Positions 34,420 to 46,061 of a stretch of DNA of 46,898 nt are shown here, one piece after another (the first letter of the stretch is position 1; each line of letters begins with the position of its first letter). A model generated the notes under the pieces. It saw only the letters and a list, made by a program, of their open reading frames with translations. It did no database searches and was not told the DNA's origin. The position numbers and the translations under genes are program-made. This DNA comes from Coprinopsis marcescibilis. Its lineage: Eukaryota; Basidiomycota; Agaricomycetes; Agaricales; Psathyrellaceae. Location: contig ML210364.1 in assembly GCA_004369085.1 (NCBI GenBank), positions 1 to 46,898 on the forward strand. Direction: 5' to 3'.

Positions 34420-36439
34420 ATGCCAACCACCTTCCGCTACAAATGGGATACCCCATTGTACAGAGGTGAAACCGAATTAGTACCGGTCTTTTCATAAACA
34501 ACGAGTTCGTGGACGGCTCTAACGAAACAGTTATCGAGTACGTTTCCCTGACCTTATCTGATAGCTGGATCTAATCTTATCGTTCGCGATTAAAGTGTTA
34601 TCAATCCGAGTGCGTTCGCCTTTTGATCACCGTTGCCGCCGCGCTGACTCCTCCAACTTGAACGTTTGAACCCTCGACATGACTAGCCAATGGCAAACTC
34701 ATCACATCCGTCAGCGAAGCAGTTGAAGCAGACGTCGATATTGCTGTTGCCGCAGCAGAAAAGGCCTACGCAACTACATGGGGTCTGAACGCTTCGGGTG
34801 CTCAATGCGCAGACCTGCTGTGGAAGTTGGCTACTCTTATGGAAGCACATCACGACGAGCTCGCTGCTTTGGAAACCTTGGACAACGGGAAGACTTTTCG
34901 AGTGGCAAAGAACGATGATGTTGTGCTATCCATTGCTGTGATCAAATACTACGCTGGGTGGGCCGATAAAATCACCGGCCAGACTCTCGAGGTGAGTTCT
35001 GCGGGTTTAGAGCCCCTTAGAGCATCTGTTTACTAAACTTTTGGATTATTAGACAGACGAAAAGAAGTTGGTTTACACTCGACATGAACCCATTGGTGTT
35101 GTGGGGCAGATAATTCCTTGTAAGGGTTGACTCCAGGTGGTGCGAATATCGCAGGCTAATTTCGGTGACTAGGGAACCTCCCACTCCTCATGCTGGTAAT
35201 GAAACTTGGCCCTGCTCTTGCGACCGGAAATACCATTGTCCTCAAGACCTCTGAATTTACGCCATTGACTGCCCTTCGCTTGTCAAGGAAGCGGGGTTCC
35301 CTCCTGGTGTCATCAACATCCTCACGGGCTATGGGCCCATCGTCGGAGCAGCCATCGCCAGCCACCGAAAGATCGATAAGGTTGCCTTTACCGGAAGCAC
35401 TCTGGTCGGCAGGAAGATCATGGAAATGGCTGCCAAAAGCAACCTGAAGAACGTCACACTCGAGCTCGGAGGGAAGAGTCCGACTGTCGTCTTTGACGAT
35501 GCTGATCTGGATGCTGCTATTGCTTGGGCTTTCCGCGGTCTTTTGTGAGCTTTTATGTATTTCATGGTATCATATTCTTGCTAATGCGCGATTCGACCCA
35601 GTTGGAACCACGGCCAAGCCTGCTGCGCTGGCTCGCGGATTTTCGTTCATGCCAAAATATATGACGAGTTCTTGAAGAAGTTCACGGAACGTGCCAAAGC
35701 CATCAAACCCTTTCTCCGCTGAAACTGATCAAGGTCCCCAGGTTTCTCAAATCCAGTACGAGGTTGGTCTATGAATCTTGATTGCCACTGTTCAGCCCTT
35801 TCCCGGGCAACCTTGTCCAATATACTGCCGCTGAGCCTAACAAACCGTTCTACCTCAGAGAATCATGTCTTACATCGAGTCGGGCAAGTCAGATGGTGCC
35901 ACTGTGCACCTCGGTGGCGAACGCTATGGTACCGAAGGCTACTTTGTCCAACCGACCATCTTCACTGGTGTCACGCCCGATATGAAGATTGTGAAAGAAG
36001 AGATATTCGGGCCCGTCGGTGTCGTGATCAAGTTCGATGATGACGAACATGTCATTAGCCAGGCCAACAACACCCGTACGTTCCATTATTTACTCGTGCG
36101 CTGGCAGAAATATTGACATTCTCAATAGTGTATGGCCTGGCTGCCGCTGTCTTCAGCCAGAATATCAATCGAGCACTCAGCACTGTCCACAAGCTTCAAG
36201 CTGGTACCGTTTGGGTCAACGCGTACAACCAGTTCCACGCCAACGTGCCTTTCGGTGGTTTCAAGCAGAGCGGTATCGGGCGAGAATTTGGAGAGTATGC
36301 TCTTCAAAGGTGCGCCCTGTCCCTTTATGTTCATCTCCTCCCATTTCATTTCACTCCTTTCCGAATCCTCCATTTACCTTCACTTCACAGTTACACAAAC
36401 GTCAAGGCCGTCCACGTCAATATCGGACACGTCCTTTAG
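34420..36439 (+). pseudogene. Aldehyde dehydrogenase pseudogene, tandem copy
   Basis: This copy parallels the intact ALDH exon by exon with the same splice positions, and still encodes LELGGKSP and GQACCAGSR. Three net indels break it when compared with the neighbour: one base lost in exon 1 near 34478, about 10 bases lost in exon 5 near 35280 (after ALR), and a net 8-base loss in exon 6 near 35706 (the INVGDPFG region). None is a multiple of three and no nearby splice change repairs them. Remaining exons (for example 34690-34991 and 36128-36310) are intact and well conserved, so the damage looks recent. Assembly error for all three seems unlikely. Confidence 0.85.
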
Positions 36440-36889
36440 ATCAACGCTACCCTGCACGCTGTATTATAGCAAAAGCCTTGACTCAAATTAATGCACGTCG
36501 TAAGAAGATACTTTGTAGATGAAGGAATTTGTCCCTCTAATACCATCACGCTCTCGAGCCAGGGTGAACACTGTCACGGAAGTTGCCGGTGGGTATGTTA
36601 GTGAAGAACCACCGATCGAGCCATATTGCTCTCAGCCCTCCAAGTCCCGAGGCAGGAAGTATCCCAACAGAGGTAACCAAGAACAGGGGCTGACGATATT
36701 CCAAGAGGTTCCGTTCAGAACGTCGACGAAGTCGTTTACCACTTATAAGTTATGGCCAGATTGTAACCCTTGATTAAGGTTGAAGAAGGTTAAGGTTGAA
36801 GGGCCGCACATCTCCACAGTATCTCTATGGACGAATCGATGACGCGATGGCCGCAGAGCGAGCAAAGGCATAGGAATGAGATTTGGGGC
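36440..36889. other. Intergenic, convergent gene ends
   Basis: Lies between the ALDH pseudogene (+) and the coiled-coil gene (-). A short open plus-strand frame (36519-36773) has no support. Direct repeats of GTTGAAG/GTTAAGG near 36779-36800. Confidence 0.45.
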
Positions 36890-38453
36890 TCACTGTAAGC
36901 AAAACAACTTTCTGAGAATCCGTTTTGGCCCTTTAACATCCGAAGGCTTCTCGTGTTGGGTTAGCTTCGCCTCGGAAGGGTTTGGTCTCGAAGCCGAAAA
37001 GATTCCCTAAAGTATCATGTTATGTTACGCGAAAATGACAACGCTGGGCACATTTCACCTACCTGGCGTCGAACACGATCCTGACACACAGAAATAAACG
37101 TTAATGGTTAATCAAACAGACCATTCGGATCGAGCTGCATAATCTCACCTTCTCTAGCTCTTGTACAGCTTTGAGCTGGCTTTGCAACTGGTCCCGTTCG
37201 TCCTTGAGAGCCCTCACCTCAGCACTGAGAACTTCAAGCCTCTCTTGATCCAATGGTGCTAAAAGGCCATCTGAGAGGAATACGCATCCAGTTAACATTT
37301 AGAGGCGTACCTATAGATACATTGTATACATCCTTTGCGGCAGTGAAATTTGAATGGCTGATATTGGCATGCCTTGTATTCGAGAGAATTGATCCCTCCA
37401 ATCCACCTTCAGGTGTGCTGAGAAAGCTTCGTGAGCTTGGCCTGAACCTATGAATTGACACTCACTTGGGAGCAAGACTCGACGCCCGGGATATGTCAAT
37501 CTGGATGTTCTCATGCTCGACTTGTATTTCCATATTACGGTACCCAAGGTGAGTCTCCAGCCCAACTTCAGCAAATTCTCTCTGTCTCTCCGGGTGTGGC
37601 TGGGTATTAACCAGTTCTGCAACCAGCCTTTTCTTTTCGGTCTCGGCTTTGAGAAGCTCTTCTTGAAGATTGGAAAGGGATGCACGAAGCTCCTGCAACG
37701 TTACCTCAAGATTCCAGTTTTCCTCTTTGAACTTGTCTAGAACGAGTTAGAAAATCTCACTGTTGTCTTATGGGGTATCCTACCAGCAGAGGTCTCTTGC
37801 TGTCGGAGGGCGGTTCGAACGCTTTCGAGACTTTTCTCAAGGTCGTCTTGTTCTTCTTTCATGTCCTGGATTGCTTTGTCTCGCAGCCCTAACAAGTCCT
37901 GCAGTCTTCGTACTTCGGTGAGGAGACCGCTACCAATTTCAAATGCGAATTCTGAACATATCATAATGATTCATGAACATTTAGCAAAGTACGAGGTAAC
38001 TAGCAACTTACCGACATCATCTGCTCGATGGGCGGCATTCTTTGCACGTCTACTCTGCTCAGCTGTGCCAACTTTCACTCCTTGAGCTGGGTTCGTCGGG
38101 ACCTCCTGTGCTCCATCCAGTTCCAATCCAGTTTGCCTGCCGAATGCTTTGTTCTCCTCCTCCCATTCGCGTATCGTGGCGGCAAGCTGTCGGTACAGCT
38201 CGATAGCCTCGGGTTCGAGGTCAGTCGCACTTCCAGATGGACTATCATCCTCCTCTTCGTGTCCTGCGGTTCTCTGGTAAAGGTCACGAACACGATGCTC
38301 CAGCTCCATTTGCTGTGCAAGTACCCGTTGCCCGAGCGTCCCCGCTTGCTGGAGTTGCCGCTCCTTCGCATCGAGTAGCGATTGAAGGCGAACTCTGAGT
38401 ACAGCGGGATTTGGAGGGACGCCGTCGGTGTTGTCGATATTAAGCGATGCCAT
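36890..38453 (-). CDS. Coiled-coil protein, seven exons
   Basis: Exons 38453-38012, 37951-37784, 37736-37466, 37417-37311, 37270-37149, 37080-37063 and 37006-36890 stay in frame and give about 414 aa. The N-terminal block (LRVRLQSLLDAKERQLQQAG, LGQRVLAQQMELEHRV) resembles what I recall of the up-regulated-during-septation (Uds1) coiled-coil proteins, but I hold that loosely. Heptad-rich Glu/Lys/Leu segments fill about residues 150-290 and 330-375; the C-terminus is basic (GPKRILRKLFCLQ). No signal or membrane segment. A structural or adaptor role is likely. Exon 4 (residues ~294-329) is not coiled-coil and its borders (48- and 40-nt introns) are the least certain; exon 6 is only 18 nt. Confidence 0.72.
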
Positions 38454-38755
38454 GGTTAGGATCAATGACGGCCAAGTATCATATTTGGTTGAATGTTCAG
38501 GTTAACGTTAACCAGTGAGCGCTGAAAGCCTGCAAGCTGTCATCTGTGTTCAAGTTTATCTCACGCAATGATTGTAGATCGTAGATTGACGTGCCTGCTG
38601 ACCCGTAAGCTTCAGCACTTAGGTCAGGTAGTCATGTATTACGAGTAGGTAATGTAATTGTCAGTGCTCTGATGATTGCATCCATTACAATTCCAAGTTC
38701 TCCGCATTCCTTAGTCGAGTGTCCGGAATAATGTACATTAGGTTCACGACGTCAA
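38454..38755. other. Short intergenic region
   Basis: Separates two minus-strand genes. No feature seen beyond a GTTAACGTTAAC stretch near 38503-38514. Confidence 0.5.
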
Positions 38756-39880
38756 TCATATGTCCTTACGATCTAAATTGGGAGGTGTTACTCCTTCCAC
38801 AATTCCTTCGGCAAGGTCCCCTCTGGCTTTCCTGAACAACGCTTCCGTGGAGGCGTTTTGCACATCTCTGGTCTTCAACACACCCAGCCAAGTATTAAAC
38901 ACCTTGTTCGTCCCATACACGGAGTCCAAGGCACCTGTTGGACCGTAGTTCTCGGTGTAGAAAAAATGATGCCAGTCATGTTGGAGGGCGTTGCTGTTGA
39001 AGGGAAGGTTGTATCCGCTGTGTGTCGCGAGCGTTCCCATTTCGAGGCTGCAGAAGAACATGACCATGAGCGACCAGTGCGATCTGAGCACCGCCACTCC
39101 AAGTACGATGGGGAGGATGTTGGACAAAAGGTGTTCTGTGAGAGTGCAGTACGTCGAGGATAATGCGACTGGGGCCGTAAATTCTAGATTGTTTGGGTAA
39201 GGAAGAATGCACGACAAGTATTGGTGACCACATACCGTGATGAAGCTTGTGAAAGTGCTTGTAGAAACGAGGTCCGTGAAGGGTACGATGAACGTAGAAG
39301 AAGCCAATCTCCTCGCATGCAAGACAGAAGAAATAGGTAAATGTTGTTTTGAGCAACCCTGGTAAAGGAGTCACGGTTGGCAACGGATACACGATCCCGT
39401 TTACAATACTCGCTGGGAGGGCTACAAGCAGCTGTTTGACAACCACTGATTAGCACGCCCCACGACCTGGATACGGACGAAACGCACCTGGTTGCGGAGA
39501 ACAATCCACAGAATCTTCTTGTACTCCTTCCAAGCAACGTCCTTCGTAGGCTGGATCTTGTACTTCTGTATGAAAGAAGGCTTCAAAAGGTCAAGACCCA
39601 TGAAAATGAGGCCCCCCATCCAGTACACGACAGTAGTAATCCCAAAAGACCAATAAGCATTTATTTCGAAGGGGGTGTAGTTCTGGTTCAACCAGGTGAA
39701 GAACTGATAGCCCAGAGAGCTTTGGTTAAAGGCCCATGTCACCAATATGATCAGGAAGATCGGAGTCAGGGGCTTCAAACCGCTGTTCAGCCTGGTCGCC
39801 ATGTTTTCCCCCCATTGATACTTGAGCTTTTCGGGTGGCCTCTCCAGGGTTGAATTCCAGAATTTCGCCCAACTTGACAT
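38756..39880 (-). CDS. Sterol desaturase / fatty acid hydroxylase family membrane oxidase
   Basis: Three exons (39880-39488, 39431-39236, 39183-38756) give 338 aa. It is a di-iron membrane oxygenase of the fatty-acid-hydroxylase superfamily, expected in the ER. The three His clusters are present: HRTLH (179-183), HKLHH (192-196) and HDWHH (265-269), plus His251 in THSGYN. Four to five hydrophobic segments precede and surround them. The C-terminal HHFFYTENYGPTG-x-LD motif is seen in C-4 methylsterol oxidase-like and FAXDC2-like members, so the substrate is probably a sterol or sphingolipid/fatty acyl. It diverges enough that I would not call it the housekeeping ERG25. An upstream in-frame non-ATG extension exists but the ATG at 39880 is preferred. 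Confidence 0.9.
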
Positions 39881-40292
39881 TGTTGTTCTGGTGCGAAGCC
39901 AACGATGAAGCGGTCCAGGCGTCATCAGTCCATTTTAAGAGGAGTAACTTGACAGAGGTCCTCGTGGTCACAAGCAAGGGACATAAAGTCCTCTCATAGG
40001 CTCGTGATGTGCCCGGTTTGGTTATGGACGAAGTGACCACTCGGTACCATCACTGTTCTGCACAGTTTAATGTCCATTTGCCAAGAACAAGTTCCGGTAC
40101 CTGAAGTAATTTACCTTTCGCCGACCAGGTTGCGACCGGGAATATTGGTATCATGTACAGACTAGAATTACAAGGGAAGATAAATTACATATAATACATC
40201 GCAATGTAACGACAATGTAGAACGCAAAGACTCTACACGCCTAGCATGCAAAGTCGGCATTAGAAAGGTCAGAACAAAATATAGGTCGTCAT
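39881..40292. other. Intergenic
   Basis: Upstream of the oxidase gene on the same strand as the membrane-protein gene that ends at 40293. No feature supported. Confidence 0.5.
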
Positions 40293-41733
40293 TCAAAACC
40301 TATTGGAGTCCGAATTAGGGTATTTTCGAATAGGGGGAGGGTAGCTGGGAGGGTAGCCTTGACTTTGATTCTCGTGATGCACAGTCTGTTCTACCTCTAC
40401 TGTCCGTTTCATGTCAATTCCCATCGCGCTCATTGCGGATGTAGGCGTCACTGGTGGCTTGTAGTCGTTATAGTTGGTGTTTACGTATTGCGGACTGTGA
40501 GTGAATGTGATGTGTTCTGGATCGAGGATGTGGCTTTCGAGTTCCTGGCCCGTCATTGTCTGGCGGAAGTTCACAGGGAGAACTGAGGCATTCCTGACGT
40601 CCGTTGCGAGCATCGTCGAGTTGGTGAATGTAGATTGCTTGAAGACGCCAAACTTGGTATGTCTGAAGACGCGGCACGCCATGACGTTGATGAGCATGAT
40701 GTTGGGGGCGCTGAAGATTGTTCGGTAGGTAGCCGGTAATGAAGTCATGTAAATCATGACGACAGTGAGCAAATTGGAGAAAACGGTGACCCTAAAAAAG
40801 AGTTGATAGGATCAGAAAAGCTCGGAGACGCCAATCCAAACGAGACTTACATGTAGTAGGTCTGCCCATCTTTCAACAATCCTCTCGACACCCCAGGAAG
40901 ATAGTCACCGGTAAACTTGGCCCATAAGCCATGTTTCTTGTTGGCGCTGGCATGCGAGTTCTCCGCCAGCCGGTACGTGATCGCGAGAAAGACCAGCGTA
41001 TCATGGACCAAAGGAGTAATCGTCGCAGCGGCCACATACTCCTCCACTTGCGCATTAAGGCAGTAGTCCGTCGGCCCAATGTGTACCCCCAAAACACCAA
41101 ATGCCGCAGTCATGGTCCCAGCAACCACGGTAAGCCAGAGGAAGAAGAAAAACGCAACAATCCACTTGTGGCTCTCGTAGACTATGCGAACTCTGAAGAA
41201 GAAGAGTAGTGCAGACAGCGAGACCGAAGCGGGGTAGAATGCGCCGAGTGCTTTCTCGTTGACGTAGCAGCTTCCGACGGGACCAGCTAGCAACACCTGT
41301 TAGCCAATGTCGCTGTGGTATAACTGAGAGGATCACTTACTATAGTAAATAGTACTCCATGCCACATATATCAACGAGCATATCCTACAGAAAGTTAGTG
41401 CGCGGTTCTTAGGTACCCAAATGATTCGCATTCTCACCGCGACAAGAAATATGTAATCGTAGGTAATCGTATCCTATACTGGGTGAGAAGCCTCCAGTCA
41501 GACGAGAAATTGCTCAGGACGTCCCATATCAGGATCTGCAGTGGCTTTTATGAGCAACAGGTAGAATGGAAACGCAACATTCGACTCACCGCCAGCGTCC
41601 CGACCAAAATATGGCTAGCAACAGTAGTTTCCCGCGCAGTGTCTGGAGGCAGATATGCCATCGGCGTCAGCGGATTGAGGATGGGGAACTGCGGATTCGA
41701 AGGAAAGGATCCATCATTAGGTACGTTGGCCAT
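40293..41733 (-). CDS. Multi-pass (about 7 TM) membrane protein, basidiomycete receptor-like type
   Basis: Five exons (41733-41590, 41535-41438, 41384-41341, 41286-40851, 40791-40293) give about 406 aa. Hydrophobic helices begin near residue 40 (ASHILVGTLAILIWDVLS), with YFLSRICSLIYVAWSTIY, the conserved TGPVGSC loop and the SALLFFFRVRIVYE helix. These features match a family of seven-helix proteins expanded in mushrooms (DUF6533-like neighbours), often described as GPCR-like. The last ~130 residues are a soluble Ser/Thr/Pro-rich cytosolic tail (KPPVTPTSAMSAMG, SYPPPIRKYP). Ligand and coupling are unknown. The acceptor before TGPVGSC was picked among two nearby AGs because only this one keeps frame and the motif. 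Confidence 0.82.
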
Positions 41734-43847
41734 TATGCTTCTTCGTCAGGACGCAGCAAAGCACCGGCGTTGGATGCAACAGAGGACACGGGCGGGTGGA
41801 AGGGAAGGGGGAGCACACCAATGTGGATCGAATCACACCGGCCACTATTAAAAGGATTCTCCCAAACCACCATTTACACAAAAGCAATTCGCCTGCTACT
41901 TACACCCGCCAAACGTACATCATGTTCACATCTCCAGCCGGACAGACAGGGTTTTGGTGGCGCAACCGCAGGAAGGACGGTGCCAAATGGAAAAGAACTG
42001 TCACTCGAATAGGTGGGATCTTGTCAGTTGGTGTGAACGAAGGGCGACGGGTGCAATAATCACTTGACTTCGATTTCTACCACCACCTGGTCCCGATGGT
42101 CCTTTCGACTCTGCCCATCTCCTCAACTATTCATAGTAGGCCAGCTGATCGTTTGAGGGAGAGCGTAGCTTCGAGCCCATGGTATGCGGATTAGTATCAT
42201 GGAGCCGCAGGAGATGCAGTTGAGCTGGAAGAGGGGATCGGTGTTTAAGCTGCCCACCCTGATTATCATACATCATCGATGACAAGCCGCCTAAAGTTCG
42301 AAGCGCCTTGCATCCGACTTCACGACAACACTTCAAGCTGTACACAGCAACGGCTTGACAATTGGAGTCTGGGGTGGGGCGCATGCAATGTGTTGGGCAT
42401 TTAGTTGAATTCAAGTGATCATAACGGAATAGCTGCTGGTGTGTGCCTCACTTACCCATAACAGTAATGAACGAATGTTATCGCAAGACGCGACGTCCGA
42501 CGTGCATCCTTGAAGACGACAACGAACAGTCATTTGGATTTTGTTTGTCCATTGTGGTTACGCTCCAACTGGACACTATTACTTTAACCTTTTATGTTGC
42601 ACCTCCTGACCTCATGGGTCAGCGTAGCCCCAAGCGTAGTGCGCCGATGTAACACTCACCTCGGATACCCCTCTACAAGCTCTGCATCACCTCGCTTCTA
42701 GTCCTTGGAGGATTTTCGGCGATGCCAATTTCGAAGCACCAGCCTCATATCGTACTTTCCATGATCCACTCAACCCCATTGTTCCCCAGTCAACAGTCGG
42801 CACCACAACTACACCTGGAGCCGACGGTCCGACGTTTCCCGCTACCGTTGACAATCAATATCAGAAGCAAATATCAGCGTCTGCGAGGTTATTTTCGCAC
42901 ATACCTGTATCTCCTCCCTGAGGATCCCCCTTTCCCCATCTCCCGCGAGTTTCGGTTAAAGCATTCCGAAGAATCGCAGTTCTTACTTCATTCGAAACCG
43001 ATTTCGCAGGGCGGTACGTCCAGGTACTCCAAGGTACCAACCCGCATGGACAGACGAAAAACGTACGCAACATGAGCATGAGCATGTGCATGAGCATGAG
43101 AATCTGAATTAAAATTATCTCTCGTCACCATTAACACCATAACACCCAAGATCGCTCACCTGAGCTGCTGACTGTCATGCACAACTCCATCTAGTCCCTA
43201 GGACACGTAAGTAGCCCGCAAATCCCACATAAATTAAAACCCCACCTCCCAGCCCAGATCCCACAGAAACTCCTGGATCTCTGGGACGGGAGTGAAAGGT
43301 GAAAGGGGGTAGGGGAGAAGGGGATTAAGAGGCGGATGTCCCTCCTATGGGCCGGTTGCCCACGACACGTCGGAAATTCCGACACCCACCAGCACTGAGT
43401 ACAGATTCAGATCCCAAATTCACGCCAAAGGCTAAACACCATCGATTAGCAATTTCGTCATCCGTCACATACTCATAAATCAACACTCACCTCGTTCCGC
43501 CCTAGATCTCAAACCAATTCCCCAGATCCAGAGAAATGAAAAAGAACCCCAGAAAGCGGTGGTGATAGAACGTTCGCGAACGCTGACAGTTGAGTGGAAG
43601 CGAAAAGTAATTATTGGTGGTGCGGGGAAAGGAAGGAATAAGAGTTTGAAGAGAAAGATTAGATTCATGAAACGTGAATGCCGAGAGCACGGTGATCAAC
43701 CAGCGATAACGAGTAGTGTATAAAGACAAATGGTATGGGGCTACATTTGAATATTAGGGTAATACAGGTGAAGTAACGTCGAACACGAGAGAAGTTTGAA
43801 ATCGGATGACGTTGTGATACTTTTACACGAAGCTTTCCTTCAGCTCC
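41734..43847. other. Intergenic, about 2.1 kb
   Basis: No supported gene. A plus-strand stretch at about 42905-43110 reads partly like protein (AVLTSFETDFAGRYVQ) but has a stop just upstream and no start. A CATGAG hexanucleotide tract lies at about 43072-43101. Confidence 0.35.
43072..43101. repeat. CATGAG hexanucleotide microsatellite
   Basis: Five units of CATGAG with one CATGTG variant. Confidence 0.75.
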
Positions 43848-46061
43848 TTAATGTCCAGCCTTCTCAGCGATGCCGGTACCAACATCTCCCTGTCGCTTCC
43901 TCGTAAGTTGCGTGGCTCTCTTCGAGCCCTTTCTGATGCGTTCTCCATAGAAGTAAAAGATGAAAGGGATTGGTGCGATGGCCAAAGCGATAAGAGCCAG
44001 CAGCAGACCGGCATACTGGAAGCCCATGTTGTGGAACATCTGGTTGACGTAAAGGGGAACCATCGCGCCAATTTCGGATCGAAGGAAAGTCTTGGCAGCC
44101 ATAGCAGTAGCAGCGAATGTCGAGTAAGCATCGACGATGTAGGAGTTTGCGGATACATAAAGGAGGATCATCGCGAATCCGAATAATGTGCCGGAGATAC
44201 AGACACCTATAGGAACATTAGATGTTTGGCTGAATAAAGCGAGTAAAGAACGCACCAATCCAGTGAACCCATGCGTAGGCACCGGTAAAGGCAAACATAA
44301 ACAAGGCAGCAGGCATGAGGCTAAAAAACTGCTGTTAGGACCTGCAGGCAGATAAAGAGGAACAACGACGTACAATGCGCCACACATCATGGGGTACAGC
44401 CGCGCTTCAGGGTATGAGCCGTGCTTCGTGGCGTTGGCATATGTCCGCTCGTTCCATGGGATCAAGAGACCAGCCAAAAAGATTCCAATCTAATTAAAAG
44501 AGGTCGATCAGCCCAAGGTCTTTTAACTGGAGATATGACAACATACCATAATGCTAACGAAAGCGATTCCAGTCATTCCTTCGCTCCAGCCACGGATTTC
44601 GGTAAATGCAATAGGGAAGGCGAAGAACATGAGATCTGTCAAAGCGTAAGTGATGTGCCAGGTAATTTCGAGGAGTAAGGATGTACTGACACAAAAGGCT
44701 GTACACGAACGACAAGTCTAGTCTTTTGTCAGCGGGGATTGGCATTTGAGCAAACAGGAACTCACAGATGCTCATGAAGATGACGATAGGCTCAGTAAAA
44801 AGCACGACAAACGGCCTGACCAATGCGATTTGCAAAGTCTGGTTAAATGGTAGACGTTCGAGTTCCTCCAAGGTCTGGTAAGTGCTGTCGCCGGTTTCTT
44901 TCCTCAGTTTCTCGGCCTTGCGTCTGAGAATGACAGGTGCGAGAGTTTCCGGAATAAAGAAGGTTAAGACCAGGCAAACACCGATAAAAATGAATAAGAT
45001 CCAATCTAATGTCGCCAGTCACTTCAGAAACCGAAACAACCAAGAGGGAACAAGAACTCACAGATCCATCGCCATCCAACGCGCTCTCCAATCCACCCAC
45101 CGATCATGGGCCCCAAGCAAGGACCGATGAAAAGGGTTCCCGAGAATAAGGCCATAGGTGCGCCGCGATCCTTGACATCCCATACATCAGCGATACTAAA
45201 ACAGAACAGATTTAGACCAAGTTGCTCTGCGGGTCAGAAACTTATGCTGACCTTCCACCAACGTTACACACAGGTGCGCTGGCAGCGATTCCAGCGATTT
45301 GTCGCGTCACGACCAGAGTTGCGATATTGGGGGCAAGGGCGGATGGGAGGGTGAAAATGAAATAAAAGAAAATAGATAAACAATAGATTGGAGTCCGTCC
45401 AAAGATCTCCGAAAGAGGGGCAAGGAAAAGCGGACTGGATGTGGACGTCAATGCAAGTCAGATAGACTCAAGTGTAAAGCACATACCCAATACCAAATCC
45501 GATAACGAAACACGTCACGGTCAAATTAGTGATGATTTGCGTCGTTTCAAATTCTCGGGTAGGTCCTCGCATGCTGAAGGGGATCAATGAGCTTGAAATC
45601 AAAGATATGACTATAAGGCACGTACTCTCCAGTAATGATAGAACTTCCCAGAGCGACAGCAAGACATAACATCGATGTCGTAATGGTAATAAACCTGTAA
45701 AAGAGGTTGAACACCTTGAAAAATCACGAGAAATTCTGGCAGCAGCGTACCATTTCCGTCCATTACTCCACTCTCGGGGATCCTCGCCTGACCCTGGTTC
45801 AAACTTCACGACTTTGAACCCTTCCTTCTCGTGAAGTTCGACCAATTTGTCCACAGTGACCACGACATCCTTCTTGTCCGGCTTGGTGAAACTAGTAGCA
45901 CCTCGGGTTGAAACACGTTCTAGCGGGTGTGAATCTGTGGATTTTTCTCGGGACAATACGAGAGGGCCATCGCGGTCAAGATTTCGATATTCTTCCTCCT
46001 GTTCGCGCGAAAGAGCTGGAGGTCGGGTGAAAAGGGCGGCTTCAATGGGTTCGGACGGCAT
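43848..46061 (-). CDS. Major facilitator superfamily transporter, DHA1 (drug/polyamine:H+) type
   Basis: Eleven exons (46061-45751, 45694-45626, 45573-45487, 45434-45252, 45195-45062, 45005-44766, 44717-44691, 44635-44547, 44489-44374, 44320-44256, 44206-43848) splice in frame to 559 aa. A ~95-residue soluble acidic N-terminus ends in the EWSNGRKW motif typical of fungal TPO/FLU1-like exporters. Helix 2-3 loop motif A is present as PLSEIFGRTPIY. Helices 4-5 carry NVGGSIADVWDVKDRG and GPCLGPMIGGWIGE, then GWRWIYWILFIF. Motif IPETLAPVILRRKAEKLRK starts the central loop. Twelve helices are expected, plasma membrane or vacuole. It probably exports small toxic compounds or polyamines; substrate not determinable. 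Exon 7 is only 27 nt. Confidence 0.93.

Noticed and set aside
42722..43097. Plus-strand frame with His/Glu or Met/Ser repeats at its end
   Set aside because: The repeat is a CATGAG microsatellite; the adjoining protein-like stretch has an upstream stop and no start.
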